A stretch of 64,000 bases of DNA from Paraburkholderia tuberum STM678 (lineage in GTDB: Bacteria; Pseudomonadota; Gammaproteobacteria; Burkholderiales; Burkholderiaceae), in the NCBI RefSeq assembly GCF_902833905.1, contig NZ_CADFGP010000001.1, positions 248,001 through 312,000 on the forward strand. Reading direction: 5' to 3'. Shown piece by piece: positions 26,216-36,001 of the stretch (its first letter is position 1; each line of letters starts with the position of its first letter). Below the pieces are notes generated by a model. It was not told where the DNA came from and made no database searches. It saw nothing but the letters and a program-made list of their open reading frames with translations. The position numbers and the translations under genes were made by a program.

Positions 26216-27735
26216 GCGACACGCCGCTGCTCTGCGTACGCGGACTGACCAAGCGCTTCGGCGGTCTCGTCGCCGTGAAGGATATCGGCTTCGACATCCG
26301 GCCCGGCGAGATTCTTGGCCTGATCGGACCAAACGGCTCGGGCAAGTCCACCGTCATGAAGCTGATCATGGGCATCGAGCGGCCCAACGCGGGGTCGGTC
26401 AAGGTGAATGGCGTGGAGATGGCCGGCTGGGCGCCGCACCGGATCGCGCGCGCGGGCGTGGGCATCGTGTTTCAGCATTCGCGGCCGCTCCATCGGCAGA
26501 CGGTGCTGGAACACATCAAGCTCGCGCTGCTTCCTGATTCGCTCGTCAAGCTGGCCGCCGAACCGCACGTGCACCGGCGCGCGCAGGAAATTGCCTCGCG
26601 TGTGGGCCTTGCCGCCGTCATGCATCGGCATCCCGCGACACTGCCATTTGCGGATCTGCGCCGCATGGAGATGGCCAAAGCGATTGCGCGCGACCCGCAG
26701 GTCGTGCTGGTGGACGAGCCGTTCGCGGGACTGACGGTGGCGGAATCGGAGGCGTTTTCCGAGCTGATTCGCGGCTTTCGCGCCGAAGGCCGCGCGGTGC
26801 TGCTGGTCGATCACAACGTCAAAAGTCTGTCCGCGCTCGCCGACCGCGTGCTCGCGATGTACCTTGGCGAGCATGTCGCCGAGGGCACCGCCGAACAAGT
26901 GATGCAGAACGAGACGGTGCGCCGGGTCTATCTGGGCAGCAAGCTGGAGTTGCGCCAGCGCACCGGAGCCGCGGGCATTGCCAGACCCACGATCCTCGAG
27001 GTGACCGGTGTGCGTGTGCTTTACGACAAGGCGTGCGCACTCGACGACGTCAGTCTGCAGGTGCGCGAGGGCGAGTTCGTATCGGTTGTCGGTCTGAACG
27101 GCGCGGGCAAGACGACGCTTTTCAACGCGCTCTCGGGCCTCGTGCCGTACAAAGGGACGATTCGCTTCGACGGGCGCGATCTGCGCGGCAGCAGCGGAGC
27201 CGCGATCGCGCGCGCCGGCCTCGTGCAATGCCCGGAAACGCGCGAGCTATTCGGCGATATGACGGTACGCGAGAATCTCGAACTCGGCGGATATCATCTC
27301 GCCGATACGGTGCGCGCCAAACAGCTGTCGTGGCTGTTCGATCTCTTTCCGATCCTGAAATCGCGCCAGGGCCAGACCGCGCGCACGCTTTCCGGCGGCG
27401 AGCAGCAAATGCTCGCGATCGCGCGCGCGCTGATGACCCAGCCGAAGCTGCTGATTCTCGACGAACCGACACTGGGGCTCGCGCCCGTGATTCTCGAGCA
27501 ATTGTCGAAAGCGCTGGATTCGCTGCAAAAGTCCACGCCCATTACCGTACTGCTGGGCGAGCAGAACGTCAGGTTTGCGCTGCCGCAGGCGGACCGTGTC
27601 TACGTGCTCGAACATGCACGCATCATCTGGGAGGGCAGCGCTTCGCGCTTCGAGGCTGAGATGGGGCGCGGCTTTCTCGAGGCGGTGCCTACCGGCGAGC
27701 CCGACGCCACGACCTCCGGCGACGCGCGCAGCTAA
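26212..27735 (+). CDS. Fused LivG-LivF ATPase (two ABC domains)
   Basis: A 507-residue protein carrying both ATPase subunits of a Liv importer in one chain; they are normally separate LivG and LivF proteins of about 250 residues. Domain 1 (1-250): Walker A GPNGSGKS, Q-loop VFQHSRPL, Walker B VVLVDEPFAGL, switch His in LLVDHNVKSL. Its signature reads LPFADLRRMEMAKAI where LivG normally has LPYGDQRRLEIARAL, so the Gly and Gln are lost. Domain 2 (about 260-500): Walker A GLNGAGKTT, signature LSGGEQQM, Walker B LLILDEPTLGLAP, all intact. This suggests one degenerate and one canonical ATP site. It overlaps livM by four bases. Confidence 0.92.
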   Translation: MSDTPLLCVRGLTKRFGGLVAVKDIGFDIRPGEILGLIGPNGSGKSTVMKLIMGIERPNAGSVKVNGVEMAGWAPHRIARAGVGIVFQHSRPLHRQTVLEHIKLALLPDSLVKLAAEPHVHRRAQEIASRVGLAAVMHRHPATLPFADLRRMEMAKAIARDPQVVLVDEPFAGLTVAESEAFSELIRGFRAEGRAVLLVDHNVKSLSALADRVLAMYLGEHVAEGTAEQVMQNETVRRVYLGSKLELRQRTGAAGIARPTILEVTGVRVLYDKACALDDVSLQVREGEFVSVVGLNGAGKTTLFNALSGLVPYKGTIRFDGRDLRGSSGAAIARAGLVQCPETRELFGDMTVRENLELGGYHLADTVRAKQLSWLFDLFPILKSRQGQTARTLSGGEQQMLAIARALMTQPKLLILDEPTLGLAPVILEQLSKALDSLQKSTPITVLLGEQNVRFALPQADRVYVLEHARIIWEGSASRFEAEMGRGFLEAVPTGEPDATTSGDARS

Positions 27736-27769
27736 GGCCGGCAGCGGCAGGCGAGCCCATAGCGCGGCA

Positions 27770-29317
27770 TCAGGACAGGGACGCAAAGCGAAATCGACCC
27801 GCCGTCTTCGTCAGCAGACCGGTCTGCTCGGTCAGCGACGCGGCCGCGGCGGCTGCCTGCTCGACCAGCGCGGCATTTTGCTGCGACATCTGGTCCATCT
27901 GCGTAATCGCCCGATTGACTTCCTCGATGCCATCGCTCTGTTCGGCCGAGGCCGTCGCGATGTCGCTCATGATCGACGTGACGCGGCTGACGGCCGTCTG
28001 TACTTCGCCCATGGTCTCACCGGCCCGACCGACCAGGCGCGAACCGTCCGCGACGCGGGCCGTCGAGGCGTCGATAAGCTCCTTGATTTCCTTCGCCGCT
28101 GTCGCTGAGCGCTGGGCGAGATTGCGCACCTCGCCAGCGACGACGGCAAAGCCACGTCCTTCCTCTCCGGCGCGAGCAGCCTCGACAGCCGCATTCAAGG
28201 CAAGGATGTTGGTTTGAAAGGCGATGCCTTCGATCACGCCAATGATCTCGCCCATCCTCTTCGCACCGTCGTGAATGTCGCTCATCGCGGCGATGATCTG
28301 ACGCACCACGTCCGCACCCGCACCGGCCGTCGTCTTCGTCGCGTCGGCCAGCTCGCGCGCTTCACGCGCGTGCGCGGCGTTCTCCGTGACGGCATTGGTG
28401 AGTTGCTCCATGCTCGCCGCCGTTTCCTCGATGGACGCCGCCTGCGTCTCGGTGCGCGCCGACAGGTCCGCGTTGCCGGCAGAGATCTGCTGGGTCGCGG
28501 ATGCGATCGACTCGCTGCCGCGCGCGATCTGTTCGATCATCGTGCCGATGTCCTTCTGCATCTGCCCGACGCTTCTGACGAGGCGACCCATTTCGTCATC
28601 ACTGTCGAAGCGCAATTGCTGCGACATGTCACCCTGAGCGAGTCGCTCGACATGGCGCACCGTCATATCGATCGGGCGCGCGATTGCGCGAAGCAGCGTG
28701 AAACCGCAGCTGACGCAGGTCAGAAGACCGACGGCGATCGCGATTCCGGTAATTGTCACGAGGGTGTCATAGCGGTCCTGTGCCGTCTTGTAACGCACAT
28801 TGCCCTGCTCGTTGCGAAACTTGTCCAGATCCGCGGTTTTCTGCGTGAGAGCCGCCGACAGCGGTGGCATCACGACCATCGCATCGTGGTCGGCGGCTTC
28901 ATGATCGCCACGGCTCATCGCGTCCATCATCGGCTCGAGTGCGCCATGCAGCATCGCTTCCCGGGCGTCGGCCACGGCCTTCGACAAGGCCGCCTCGGCC
29001 TCGGAAACGGGCAGTGCGCGGTACTCTTGCCAGGCCTTGTCGGAGACCGCAAGATAGTTGCGGGCCTTATCGATGAGCGCGGCTCTGTCCGCTGCTTCCG
29101 GGTGCAGCAGCACGCGGTCGAGCGTGGTACGCACTACCGTCAGGTTCAGGTTGGACTTGCCGAGCGCGGTTGCGGCAGCCACGTCGTTCGTGTACGCCTG
29201 CGCAACGGCATGGTTTGAACCACGCATGCCGGCGATCCCCAGCACGCCGGTCACGGTCAGCAGGAACCCGAGCAAGGTGAGTGTGGCGAGAAGACGGAAC
29301 TTGATGGTCAGTTTCAT
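27770..29317 (-). CDS. Methyl-accepting chemotaxis protein
   Basis: A 515-residue chemoreceptor. A first membrane helix ([20 protein letters not shown]) is followed by a periplasmic four-helix-bundle ligand domain (about 35-190), a second helix ([17 protein letters not shown]), a HAMP linker and the signalling domain with the hairpin tip ([20 protein letters not shown], then [18 protein letters not shown]). No C-terminal NWETF-type CheR tether. It follows dctA in the same direction (gap about 60 bases), so it probably senses the dicarboxylate or tartrate taken up by that transporter (inference). Convergent with the Liv operon. Confidence 0.94.
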   Translation of the reverse strand: MKLTIKFRLLATLTLLGFLLTVTGVLGIAGMRGSNHAVAQAYTNDVAAATALGKSNLNLTVVRTTLDRVLLHPEAADRAALIDKARNYLAVSDKAWQEYRALPVSEAEAALSKAVADAREAMLHGALEPMMDAMSRGDHEAADHDAMVVMPPLSAALTQKTADLDKFRNEQGNVRYKTAQDRYDTLVTITGIAIAVGLLTCVSCGFTLLRAIARPIDMTVRHVERLAQGDMSQQLRFDSDDEMGRLVRSVGQMQKDIGTMIEQIARGSESIASATQQISAGNADLSARTETQAASIEETAASMEQLTNAVTENAAHAREARELADATKTTAGAGADVVRQIIAAMSDIHDGAKRMGEIIGVIEGIAFQTNILALNAAVEAARAGEEGRGFAVVAGEVRNLAQRSATAAKEIKELIDASTARVADGSRLVGRAGETMGEVQTAVSRVTSIMSDIATASAEQSDGIEEVNRAITQMDQMSQQNAALVEQAAAAAASLTEQTGLLTKTAGRFRFASLS

Positions 29318-29378
29318 GCTGAATGCGGTGGAGTGAGGTGTCTCTGCATTAACGGCACCCACCCGGAAAAGTTCAGTT

Positions 29379-30749
29379 CTATTGATGATTCGGCGAGCCG
29401 TCGAGAACCGCGGCGGCTTCGGTCGTCGGTGCCGGCGGGATCACCGGTTGCGCGGCAGGACCAGGTGTGCGGAAGTGAGGCGTATTGTCGCGATCCAGCA
29501 CCGCGCGCGCCAGGTTCCTGTCGAGTTGCCCCTCCCAGCGAGCGACGACGACGGTGGCAACGCCATTACCGATCAGGTTCGTGACTGCGCGCGCCTCGTT
29601 GAGAAAGCGGTCCACGCCGAGCAGCAGCACGAGGCCTTCCACGGGAATCTTGTGCATCGAGGCGAGCGTCGCGGCCAGTGCGACGAATCCCGCCCCGGCC
29701 ACACCCGCAGAGCCCTTCGACGTGAGCAGCAGGACGCCGAGCACGAGCAACTGGTCCCAGATGCTCAGGTGGACGTTCATCGCCTGGGCGATGAACAAGG
29801 CCGCCATCGTCAGATAAATCGCCGTTCCATCGGCATTGAACGTGTAGCCGGTGGGCAAGACCATGCCGACCACTGGGCGAGGGCAGCCCAGTGCCTCCAT
29901 CTTGATCAGCATCTGCGGCAACACCGCTTCCGTCGACGCCGTGCCGAGCGTAATCAGAATCTCGTCCCTGATGTAGCGGAGAAACTTCCACAGCGATAGC
30001 CCGCACATTTTCATGACGAGGCCGAGCACGACGAACACGAAAAAGAACGAAGTCAGATACAGACAAAGCATCAACTCGCCGAACGATGCCAAGGTGCCGA
30101 TGCCGTATTTGCCGATGGTGAAGGCCATGCCCCCGAACGCGCCGATCGGAGCAACGTACATGACGATTCGCACGACGCCGAACATTCCTTGAAGGAACAT
30201 GTCGAGCATGTCGACGAATGGCGCGGCACGAGGTCCGAGCTTTGCCAGCGAGATGGCGAGCAGGACTGAAAAGAAAATGATGGGAAGCATCTCGCCTTTG
30301 GCGAATGCCCCGACGATGCTATTCGGAACGATGCTCATGAAGAAGTCGAGCATGCCGTGTTGCTGCGCCGCGTGCGTGTAGGTCGAAATCGCAGCGGCAT
30401 CGATCTGCGAGGGATCGATGTTCATTCCGCTGCCGGGTTTGATGACATTGACGACCACCATTCCCGCTATGAGCGCAATGGTCGAGGCCAGTTCGAAATA
30501 CAGGAGGGCTTTCACGCCTACCCGGCCCGCTTGATGAAGGTCGTTCATGCGCGCAATCCCGACCACGACCGATGCAAAGATGATCGGTGCAAGCAGCATC
30601 CGGATCAGCTTGATGAACAGGTCGCCCAGCGGTTTCATCTGCGAGGCGAGCTCGGGGTAGAAGTGGCCGAGCAGGACACCGGCCACGATGCCGATGAGGA
30701 CCTGAACGTACAGCTTGGAAAGTGCTCTTCTTACTTTCGATACTGGCAT
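29379..30749 (-). CDS. dctA: C4-dicarboxylate/cation symporter, DctA type
   Basis: A 456-residue DAACS-family transporter. It matches DctA along its length: [20 protein letters not shown] at the N-terminus, the conserved [20 protein letters not shown], and the [19 protein letters not shown] and [20 protein letters not shown] motifs that bind dicarboxylate and cations. It lies downstream of tarD in the same direction, so here it most likely imports D-tartrate or its product oxaloacetate (inference). An inverted repeat at 30784-30823 separates it from tarD. Confidence 0.95.
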   Translation of the reverse strand: MPVSKVRRALSKLYVQVLIGIVAGVLLGHFYPELASQMKPLGDLFIKLIRMLLAPIIFASVVVGIARMNDLHQAGRVGVKALLYFELASTIALIAGMVVVNVIKPGSGMNIDPSQIDAAAISTYTHAAQQHGMLDFFMSIVPNSIVGAFAKGEMLPIIFFSVLLAISLAKLGPRAAPFVDMLDMFLQGMFGVVRIVMYVAPIGAFGGMAFTIGKYGIGTLASFGELMLCLYLTSFFFVFVVLGLVMKMCGLSLWKFLRYIRDEILITLGTASTEAVLPQMLIKMEALGCPRPVVGMVLPTGYTFNADGTAIYLTMAALFIAQAMNVHLSIWDQLLVLGVLLLTSKGSAGVAGAGFVALAATLASMHKIPVEGLVLLLGVDRFLNEARAVTNLIGNGVATVVVARWEGQLDRNLARAVLDRDNTPHFRTPGPAAQPVIPPAPTTEAAAVLDGSPNHQ

Positions 30750-30783
30750 GTCTGTCTCCTGTGCGTGGCGTCTTCAAAGGGAA

Positions 30784-30823
30784 AATGCGGCCCTCCCACG
30801 CAGCAGCATGGAAAGGCCGCATT
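30784..30823 (-). terminator. Inverted repeat between tarD and dctA
   Basis: AATGCGGCC (30784-30792) and GGCCGCATT (30815-30823) form a perfect 9-bp stem. On the minus strand the stem is followed by TTTCCCTTT, so it could partly terminate tarD transcripts 73 bases after the stop and set the tarD:dctA ratio. Confidence 0.6.
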
Positions 30824-30895
30824 GAGCCGGCTTCGTTCCGTCTTTATATGAGCCATTCAACCGGGAATACTGGTCGGTGCCGTTGCGCGCGCGCG

Positions 30896-32062
30896 TTATT
30901 CAGCCAACTTGCGCATCTCGGCGATGAGGTCGGATTTGCCTTCGAAGCCGATGCCGGGCAGCTCCGGCATCGTGATATATCCGTTCTCGACGCGAACGCC
31001 GTCGGGGAAGCCGCCGTATGGCTGGAACAGGTCCGGGTACGATTCGTTGCCGCCAAGTCCGAGGCCCGCCGCGATGTTCAGCGACATCTGGTGCCCGCCG
31101 TGGGGAATACAACGGCTGCGCGACCAGCCATGCTGGTGCAGCATGTCGAGCGTTCGCAGATATTCAACGAGGCCGTAGCTCAACGCGCAATCGAATTGCA
31201 GCCAGTCGCGATCGGGGCGCATGCCGCCGTAGCGGATCAGGTTGCGAGCATCCTGCATCGAGAACAGGTTTTCGCCAGTTGCCATCGGCTTGTCATAGTA
31301 GTTGCGCAGCGTCGCCTGCAACTCGAAGTCGAGCGGGTCGCCCGCCTCTTCGTACCAGAACAGGTCGTACTGCGACAGGGCCTTCGCATACCTGATCGCC
31401 GTATCGAGGTCGAAGCGGCCATTGGCATCGACCGCGAGCTTCTGGCCGTCCTGCAGCACGCTGAGGATCGAGTCGATGCGTCGCAGGTCTTCGTCGAGCG
31501 AGGCACCGCCGATTTTTTTCTTCACGACCGTGTAGCCCCGGTCGATGTAGCTGCGCATCTCATCCTTGAGCTTTTCGTGGTCCTGGCCCGGATAGTAGTA
31601 GCCGCCCGCCGCGTAGACGAAGATCTTGCGGTTGGCCTCGCCATTGCCGTACCGTTGCGCGAGGAGCTGAAACAGCGGTTTGCCCGCGATTTTCGCCACC
31701 GCGTCCCAGACGGCCATGTCGATCGTGCCGATGGCGACGGACCGCTCACCGTGGCCACCGGGCTTCTCGTTGATGAACATCGTCGCCCAGATCTTGTGGG
31801 GATCGAGGTTGTCGCCGGAGTCGTCGACCAGCGAGGCAGGGGCGGCCTCGAGCAGGCGCGGGATGAAGCGCTCGCGCATCAGCTTGCCCTGACCGTAACG
31901 GCCGTTCGAGTTGAAGCCGTAGCCGATCACCGGCTTGCCGTCGCGAATGACGTCCGTGACGACCGCGACGAGACTCAAGGTCATTTTGCTGAAGTCGATG
32001 TAGGCGTTCCGGATCGGGGAACTGATCGGAACGGTTTTTTCGCGGATTTCAACGATTCTCAC
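30896..32062 (-). CDS. tarD: D(-)-tartrate dehydratase, enolase superfamily
   Basis: A 388-residue enolase-superfamily enzyme that dehydrates D-tartrate to oxaloacetate. It closely resembles the characterised Bradyrhizobium TarD: SSPIRNAYIDFSKMTLSLVA at the N-terminus, KxK base in VVKKKIGGASLDED (Lys183), metal ligands Asp212 (LAVDANGRFD), Glu238 (FWYEEAGDP) and Glu264 (MATGENLFS), and the acid/base His321 (RCIPHGGHQMS). Length matches. It is divergent from a LysR gene and upstream of dctA, a coherent tartrate-use module. Confidence 0.93.
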   Translation of the reverse strand: MRIVEIREKTVPISSPIRNAYIDFSKMTLSLVAVVTDVIRDGKPVIGYGFNSNGRYGQGKLMRERFIPRLLEAAPASLVDDSGDNLDPHKIWATMFINEKPGGHGERSVAIGTIDMAVWDAVAKIAGKPLFQLLAQRYGNGEANRKIFVYAAGGYYYPGQDHEKLKDEMRSYIDRGYTVVKKKIGGASLDEDLRRIDSILSVLQDGQKLAVDANGRFDLDTAIRYAKALSQYDLFWYEEAGDPLDFELQATLRNYYDKPMATGENLFSMQDARNLIRYGGMRPDRDWLQFDCALSYGLVEYLRTLDMLHQHGWSRSRCIPHGGHQMSLNIAAGLGLGGNESYPDLFQPYGGFPDGVRVENGYITMPELPGIGFEGKSDLIAEMRKLAE

Positions 32063-32181
32063 GCCACTGTCTCCAGAGAGTTGAACAGTTATTGAGCCAC
32101 ACCGGCTTCAATGTGGTGCTTAGCTTAGCCGCGAAAGAGCTTGCTAGAATTCACTTACGTTCACTACATATTTCACCAAAA
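32063..32181. promoter_or_regulatory. Divergent tarD/lysR promoter region
   Basis: The 119-base gap between tarD and the preferred lysR start is AT-richer than the genes. TCACTT (32151-32156) and AAGTGA (32180-32185) form an inverted repeat that overlaps the lysR start, a possible LysR binding site. Confidence 0.4.
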
Positions 32182-33138
32182 GTGAGTACTGCTCCCGCAT
32201 CCGACTTTGAGTTCTTCATTCTCCTGGCGAAACTCAGGAGCATGTCCGGCGCCGCCCGGGCGCTCGATCTGAGTCCGCCAGCGGCGACCAAGCGGCTGGG
32301 GATCATCGAGCAGCGGCTCGGCGCGCGTCTGGTCAACCGGACCACGCGCAGCGTCAGCCTGACACCCGAGGGCGAGACCTATCTGCGCTACGCGTCCCAG
32401 ATCGTCGGGCAGGTCCGAGAGATGGAGGAGGCCATATCCGGCGCCAGACGCGATCCGCATGGGCCGTTGCGCATCAACGCGACGCTCGGTTTTGGCAGGA
32501 CCACCATCGCGCCGCTCGTCTCCGACTTCGCAAAGCGTTTTCCGAATGTCGAAGTTCAGTTCGAGGTGACAGACCGGCCGGTCGATCTCGTCGAAGGGGC
32601 CTTCGACATGGCGATACGGTTCGGCGAGCTACCCGACAGTCGTCTGAGCGCGAGGCGCATCATGAGCAATCGCCGTTTTCTTTGCGCGTCCCCGAAATAT
32701 CTGGAACGTTCTGGAACGCCCGAGCGGGTGGAGGACCTGCACCAGCATCGCTGCATCATTCATCGGCAGAACGATGACGCTTATGGCGTGTGGCGCTACA
32801 TCGTGAACGACCACATCGAGGCGATCAAGGTGAAAGGCGCGCTATCGAGCAATGACGGCGACATTGTCCTTCGGTGGGCGCTCGACGGTCATGGGATTCT
32901 GATTCGCTCTGAATGGGATCTGGCCAAGTATGTACAGAGCGGGCGCCTTAAGCTGGTGCTGCCGAATACCGTGCTGCCGTCCGCGGACCTGTTCGTCTAT
33001 TACCCCAGGCAGCGCAATCAGACCGCGCGGGCGCGCGCCTTCATCGACTTCCTCGTTGATCATTTTCACGCACCGTTCACACCGGTCGGCGCCACCGTCG
33101 AAGTTCCGGAAAGGAAGAAGTGGGTCTCGCGAAAGTGA
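32182..33138 (+). CDS. LysR-family regulator, probable tartrate regulator
   Basis: A 318-residue LysR regulator of the CrgA-like group: helix-turn-helix in the first 60 residues (SMSGAARALDLSPPAATKRL) and effector domain from about 90 (GPLRINATLGFGRTTIAPLV, FDMAIRFGELPDSRLSARRI). The frame can be extended to a TTG at 32092, but LysR proteins normally start about 15 residues before the HTH, which favours the GTG at 32182. Divergence from tarD suggests it controls the tarD-dctA-MCP unit in response to tartrate (inference). Confidence 0.9.
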   Translation: MSTAPASDFEFFILLAKLRSMSGAARALDLSPPAATKRLGIIEQRLGARLVNRTTRSVSLTPEGETYLRYASQIVGQVREMEEAISGARRDPHGPLRINATLGFGRTTIAPLVSDFAKRFPNVEVQFEVTDRPVDLVEGAFDMAIRFGELPDSRLSARRIMSNRRFLCASPKYLERSGTPERVEDLHQHRCIIHRQNDDAYGVWRYIVNDHIEAIKVKGALSSNDGDIVLRWALDGHGILIRSEWDLAKYVQSGRLKLVLPNTVLPSADLFVYYPRQRNQTARARAFIDFLVDHFHAPFTPVGATVEVPERKKWVSRK

Positions 33139-33154
33139 CGTTCATGTCGCGAGG

Positions 33155-33301
33155 ACAGCGCTCGTGAAAAACCGCCGCAAGAATGGCGACCATTACTGGG
33201 TATGCGCGAACGTCACACCGGTGATTGAAAGCGGCAAGACCGTCGGCTATCTGAGCGTTCGTACCAAGCCTTCGCGCGACGAAGTGAAGATTGAAGCGTG
33301 A
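33155..33301 (+). pseudogene. Remnant of a PAS-domain chemoreceptor (Aer-like)
   Basis: Forty-eight codons encode TALVKNRRKNGDHYWVCANV, then TPVIESGKTVGYLSVRTKPS, and stop. This is the end of the PAS domain of Aer-type redox/aerotaxis receptors; no start, membrane or signalling parts remain. It follows the LysR gene directly, so it is a small leftover of a larger lost gene. Confidence 0.7.
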
Positions 33302-33416
33302 GTCGTCGCTTACGGTCGCTCGATGATCGTTCCCTTTCGGGGCGGACCGCTACGGATCGTAGTGGAGATCTGGCGCATCACCGACGGATTTGTTTCCAGC
33401 GGCTCGATCTTTGCAG

Positions 33417-34277
33417 TCAACCTAGTTCGAACGAACTCACCCCGAACACGCGTTGCACGGGAATGGCTGGCGGGGCGCGAGTGTACATTCGCGCCGTTTC
33501 GAACGCGCTAACCATGCCGTAGCGTTCAGCGAGCGCTACGGCTGCCGTGTTGACCTCCGGCACGTCGAACGCGATGACTTCGCCTGCGACGCTCGCGACC
33601 AGTCCGTCGAACAGATCGTTGGCGATCCGTGCGTCGTCGGCAAAGAGCGGACCGATCTTGTAGCCGGTCCCGCAACGGCGCAGCACGCCGTACCCCCTTA
33701 TCTGAGCATTGCGCACAGCCGCCAGGGCCAGCGCCTGTGGTTGCGCGATCCAGTCCGCCAGGAAGCGGGGACGGGCGGTCGAAAAACATGCGCTGTCGTA
33801 GGCAACCAGTTGCGCGAAGGGTACCTCCCGCGCGTTCGTCAGGTTTGGCGTCGACGCAGCTTGCACGACGCCCTGGAAGCGGATGTTGCGATAGGCGAGC
33901 TGGAAGCCGGATTTTTTATAGTTCTGCTGCTGGGCAACGACACCATCGAGGCCGATCGTACGATCTCCCAGATAGCGCATCGCGTGCTGCCAGGTGCGCA
34001 GACCGAAACCCCTGGCGCGAAACGCCGGCTTGACGATGTAGAGGCCAATGAAACCGAAGCGCTCATCGTAGGCGACCGCCGAGATACATGCCACCGGCTC
34101 CCCGCGCCAGGTACCGACGAAAAAGCCGTTGGGGTCTGCATTCCAGAAGCACCTCGCGTCGTCGAGGCCCGGATTCCACCCCTCTGCCGCAGCCCATTCG
34201 ACCGCCAGATCGACCTCGCGGAACGCCATGTTGCGCACAAGGAAATCGTCACGATCATCCATGATCAAATGCATCAA
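33417..34277 (-). CDS. GNAT-family N-acetyltransferase
   Basis: A 286-residue acetyltransferase with an N-terminal GNAT domain (FIGLYIVKPAFRARGFGLRT carries the acetyl-CoA loop) and a C-terminal second GNAT-like half (GPLFADDARIANDLFDGLVA, FDVPEVNTAAVALAERYGMV). Two-lobed proteins of this size resemble the Acetyltransf_18 group. Its target is unknown. It follows the two unknown genes at 34296 and 34694 on the same strand and may be co-transcribed with them. Confidence 0.88.
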   Translation of the reverse strand: MMHLIMDDRDDFLVRNMAFREVDLAVEWAAAEGWNPGLDDARCFWNADPNGFFVGTWRGEPVACISAVAYDERFGFIGLYIVKPAFRARGFGLRTWQHAMRYLGDRTIGLDGVVAQQQNYKKSGFQLAYRNIRFQGVVQAASTPNLTNAREVPFAQLVAYDSACFSTARPRFLADWIAQPQALALAAVRNAQIRGYGVLRRCGTGYKIGPLFADDARIANDLFDGLVASVAGEVIAFDVPEVNTAAVALAERYGMVSAFETARMYTRAPPAIPVQRVFGVSSFELG

Positions 34278-34295
34278 CTTGATTGGCTACAACGT

Positions 34296-34625
34296 CTACG
34301 CAGGTGTGAAGACGACAGCGCCCTGCTCGGCAACTTGCGCGAAGGTCCGAGCGAAGCGGTAGGCCTGTCCTTCAATGACCAATTGGTTGAATCCTGACCG
34401 CGTGGTCTCCAGAAGCGCGTGGACCAGCTTGTTCGGAATGGCCGCGCAGCTTGTCCAGTCCGCGTCTGGCTCGCCAGGATCACCAAGGTAGACTTCGCAA
34501 TTTTCGCCTTGAGAGAGCACAAAAATCAGGCTCTTTCCTTTGTCTAGCGAAAGCTCCAGGTACTCTGAAAGCGTAGATACTGCCTCGGTCGCTACATCGA
34601 GCGGGTCACGAGAGGAAGAGTTCAT
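34296..34625 (-). CDS. Hypothetical protein, 109 residues
   Basis: Not recognised. The ATG at 34625 opens MNSSSRDPLDVATEAVSTLS; the longer reading to 34682 starts with unlikely sequence. It looks like a small mixed alpha/beta protein (SLIFVLSQGENCEVYLGDPG, NQLVIEGQAYRFARTFAQVA). No signal peptide. It lies 68 bases after the 435-residue unknown gene and 18 bases before the acetyltransferase gene, so it is the middle gene of a probable operon. Confidence 0.65.
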   Translation of the reverse strand: MNSSSRDPLDVATEAVSTLSEYLELSLDKGKSLIFVLSQGENCEVYLGDPGEPDADWTSCAAIPNKLVHALLETTRSGFNQLVIEGQAYRFARTFAQVAEQGAVVFTPA

Positions 34626-34693
34626 AAGTGGCCTTTTGTGGGTCGGGCGTGGCATCCAAATAGGTAACAAGACATGGCACACCTCGAAGACGA

Positions 34694-36001
34694 TCAGACC
34701 CGCAACTGGCCGGGCGCACCATCCAGAATGCGAAGCTTATCGTCGATGTCGGGAAGCTGATGGCCAGCCGCGCGAAGCTCGTTCACAAGCCGATGCGCAG
34801 TTGCGCAACACTGCGCAAGCGTCTCATGCAGTCGCGGTTCGCCCCGCAAACCGGTCACCACCTTTTCCAGCTCGGAGGGGGGCTCGCTTAGCAGGGCGGG
34901 AACCACCTCTTCCGCCGGGATCAGCGACCCGTGGCTCAAAAGCTGGGCCGTCCATTCGCATCCATACAGCAGCGTCCGTCGCTCAGCCCGTTTCGCTTCT
35001 TCCTGCTCCAGAGTCGCGAGACTGTGCCGGTTCTTGTGAATCGAAGCGCGCCAGGTCGCAAGTATGTCGGCGCGCAACGCTGCAATTGCGTTGCCGAGCG
35101 GCGTGCTCTGTCCGCCAACGACGAGCCGGCGTTCGTCAAGCCTGTCGACGTGGTCCCGGTATCCTTCGAGGAAGGGCTGCCAGTTCAAGGGCAATTCGGT
35201 CGTCTCGGAGAACGACCGGCTAGTCTCATTGAGCTCGGTCCTGATGTCCTCGATGGCCCGAGCGTCGGCAAGCCGCGCCTCATAGACCTCGTGAGCCGTC
35301 ACCATCTGGCGATGAAGGGCGAACAGGGGATTCTTGTGGCGGCGTTGCAGGTGTCGCTCGGCGGCGCCGGGATGAGCGCTCCATCTCCAGTTGGGCAGCG
35401 ATTTCGCGTCGAAGTCGACCGCGTCTATCATGGGCCGGAATACTGCCAGCCCCTCTTCGGTTGCATGCTGAAAACAGTCGGCCAGTTTGAAGTCGTTGCC
35501 TTGCAGGTCGGTGCCTTCGTTCCCGGCATAAGGCGAGTCCGGTGCGAGCCTGAGGAAGGCAGTAGCGAGGAAAAACTCCATGGGTAGCTCGACGGACAGA
35601 CCCTCCAGTCGGAAGGTGCGCTGTTGAGCGGAAAGGTCCTCGACAGAATGCGCGAGGCGGTTTTCGAGGTCGAGGAGCGAGTCGATCTTGTCGCCGGACG
35701 ACGGTTGCATCGCGTCGGCGAGCAGGCACAAAGACTCACGCACCATTTTTGCCGCGATCGTGCCGTGCTTCTCGGCGAAAAGCCACAACCAGAGGGCAAG
35801 CTGATACCCCCGGACGCCGTTTCGCGCGAGCGTTTCGACTTCGGGCGCAAAAGTAATTCCAGGCGCGGCCCAGTTCGCAAACGGTGGCGAGTCGCTGCCC
35901 AGGTACATATCCAGAAGCTGCTTCAACGACTCATGCGTGCCGCTCGGCCAGCTTCGCGTCTCGTCGTACCGCTTCTCGGTCTTCCAAAGTTTCCAGGCCA
36001 T
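34694..36001 (-). CDS. Hypothetical protein, 435 residues
   Basis: Not recognised. The ATG at 36001 starts MAWKLWKTEKRYDETRSWPS; the extension to 36181 is not protein-like. The product appears soluble and mostly helical, with a Trp-rich patch (RGYQLALWLWLFAEKHGTIA) and a long charged helical region (DARAIEDIRTELNETSRSFS, LATLEQEEAKRAERRTLLYG) that could form a coiled coil. No enzyme motif is visible. First gene of a probable operon with a 109-residue protein and a GNAT acetyltransferase. Confidence 0.7.
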   Translation of the reverse strand: MAWKLWKTEKRYDETRSWPSGTHESLKQLLDMYLGSDSPPFANWAAPGITFAPEVETLARNGVRGYQLALWLWLFAEKHGTIAAKMVRESLCLLADAMQPSSGDKIDSLLDLENRLAHSVEDLSAQQRTFRLEGLSVELPMEFFLATAFLRLAPDSPYAGNEGTDLQGNDFKLADCFQHATEEGLAVFRPMIDAVDFDAKSLPNWRWSAHPGAAERHLQRRHKNPLFALHRQMVTAHEVYEARLADARAIEDIRTELNETSRSFSETTELPLNWQPFLEGYRDHVDRLDERRLVVGGQSTPLGNAIAALRADILATWRASIHKNRHSLATLEQEEAKRAERRTLLYGCEWTAQLLSHGSLIPAEEVVPALLSEPPSELEKVVTGLRGEPRLHETLAQCCATAHRLVNELRAAGHQLPDIDDKLRILDGAPGQLRV

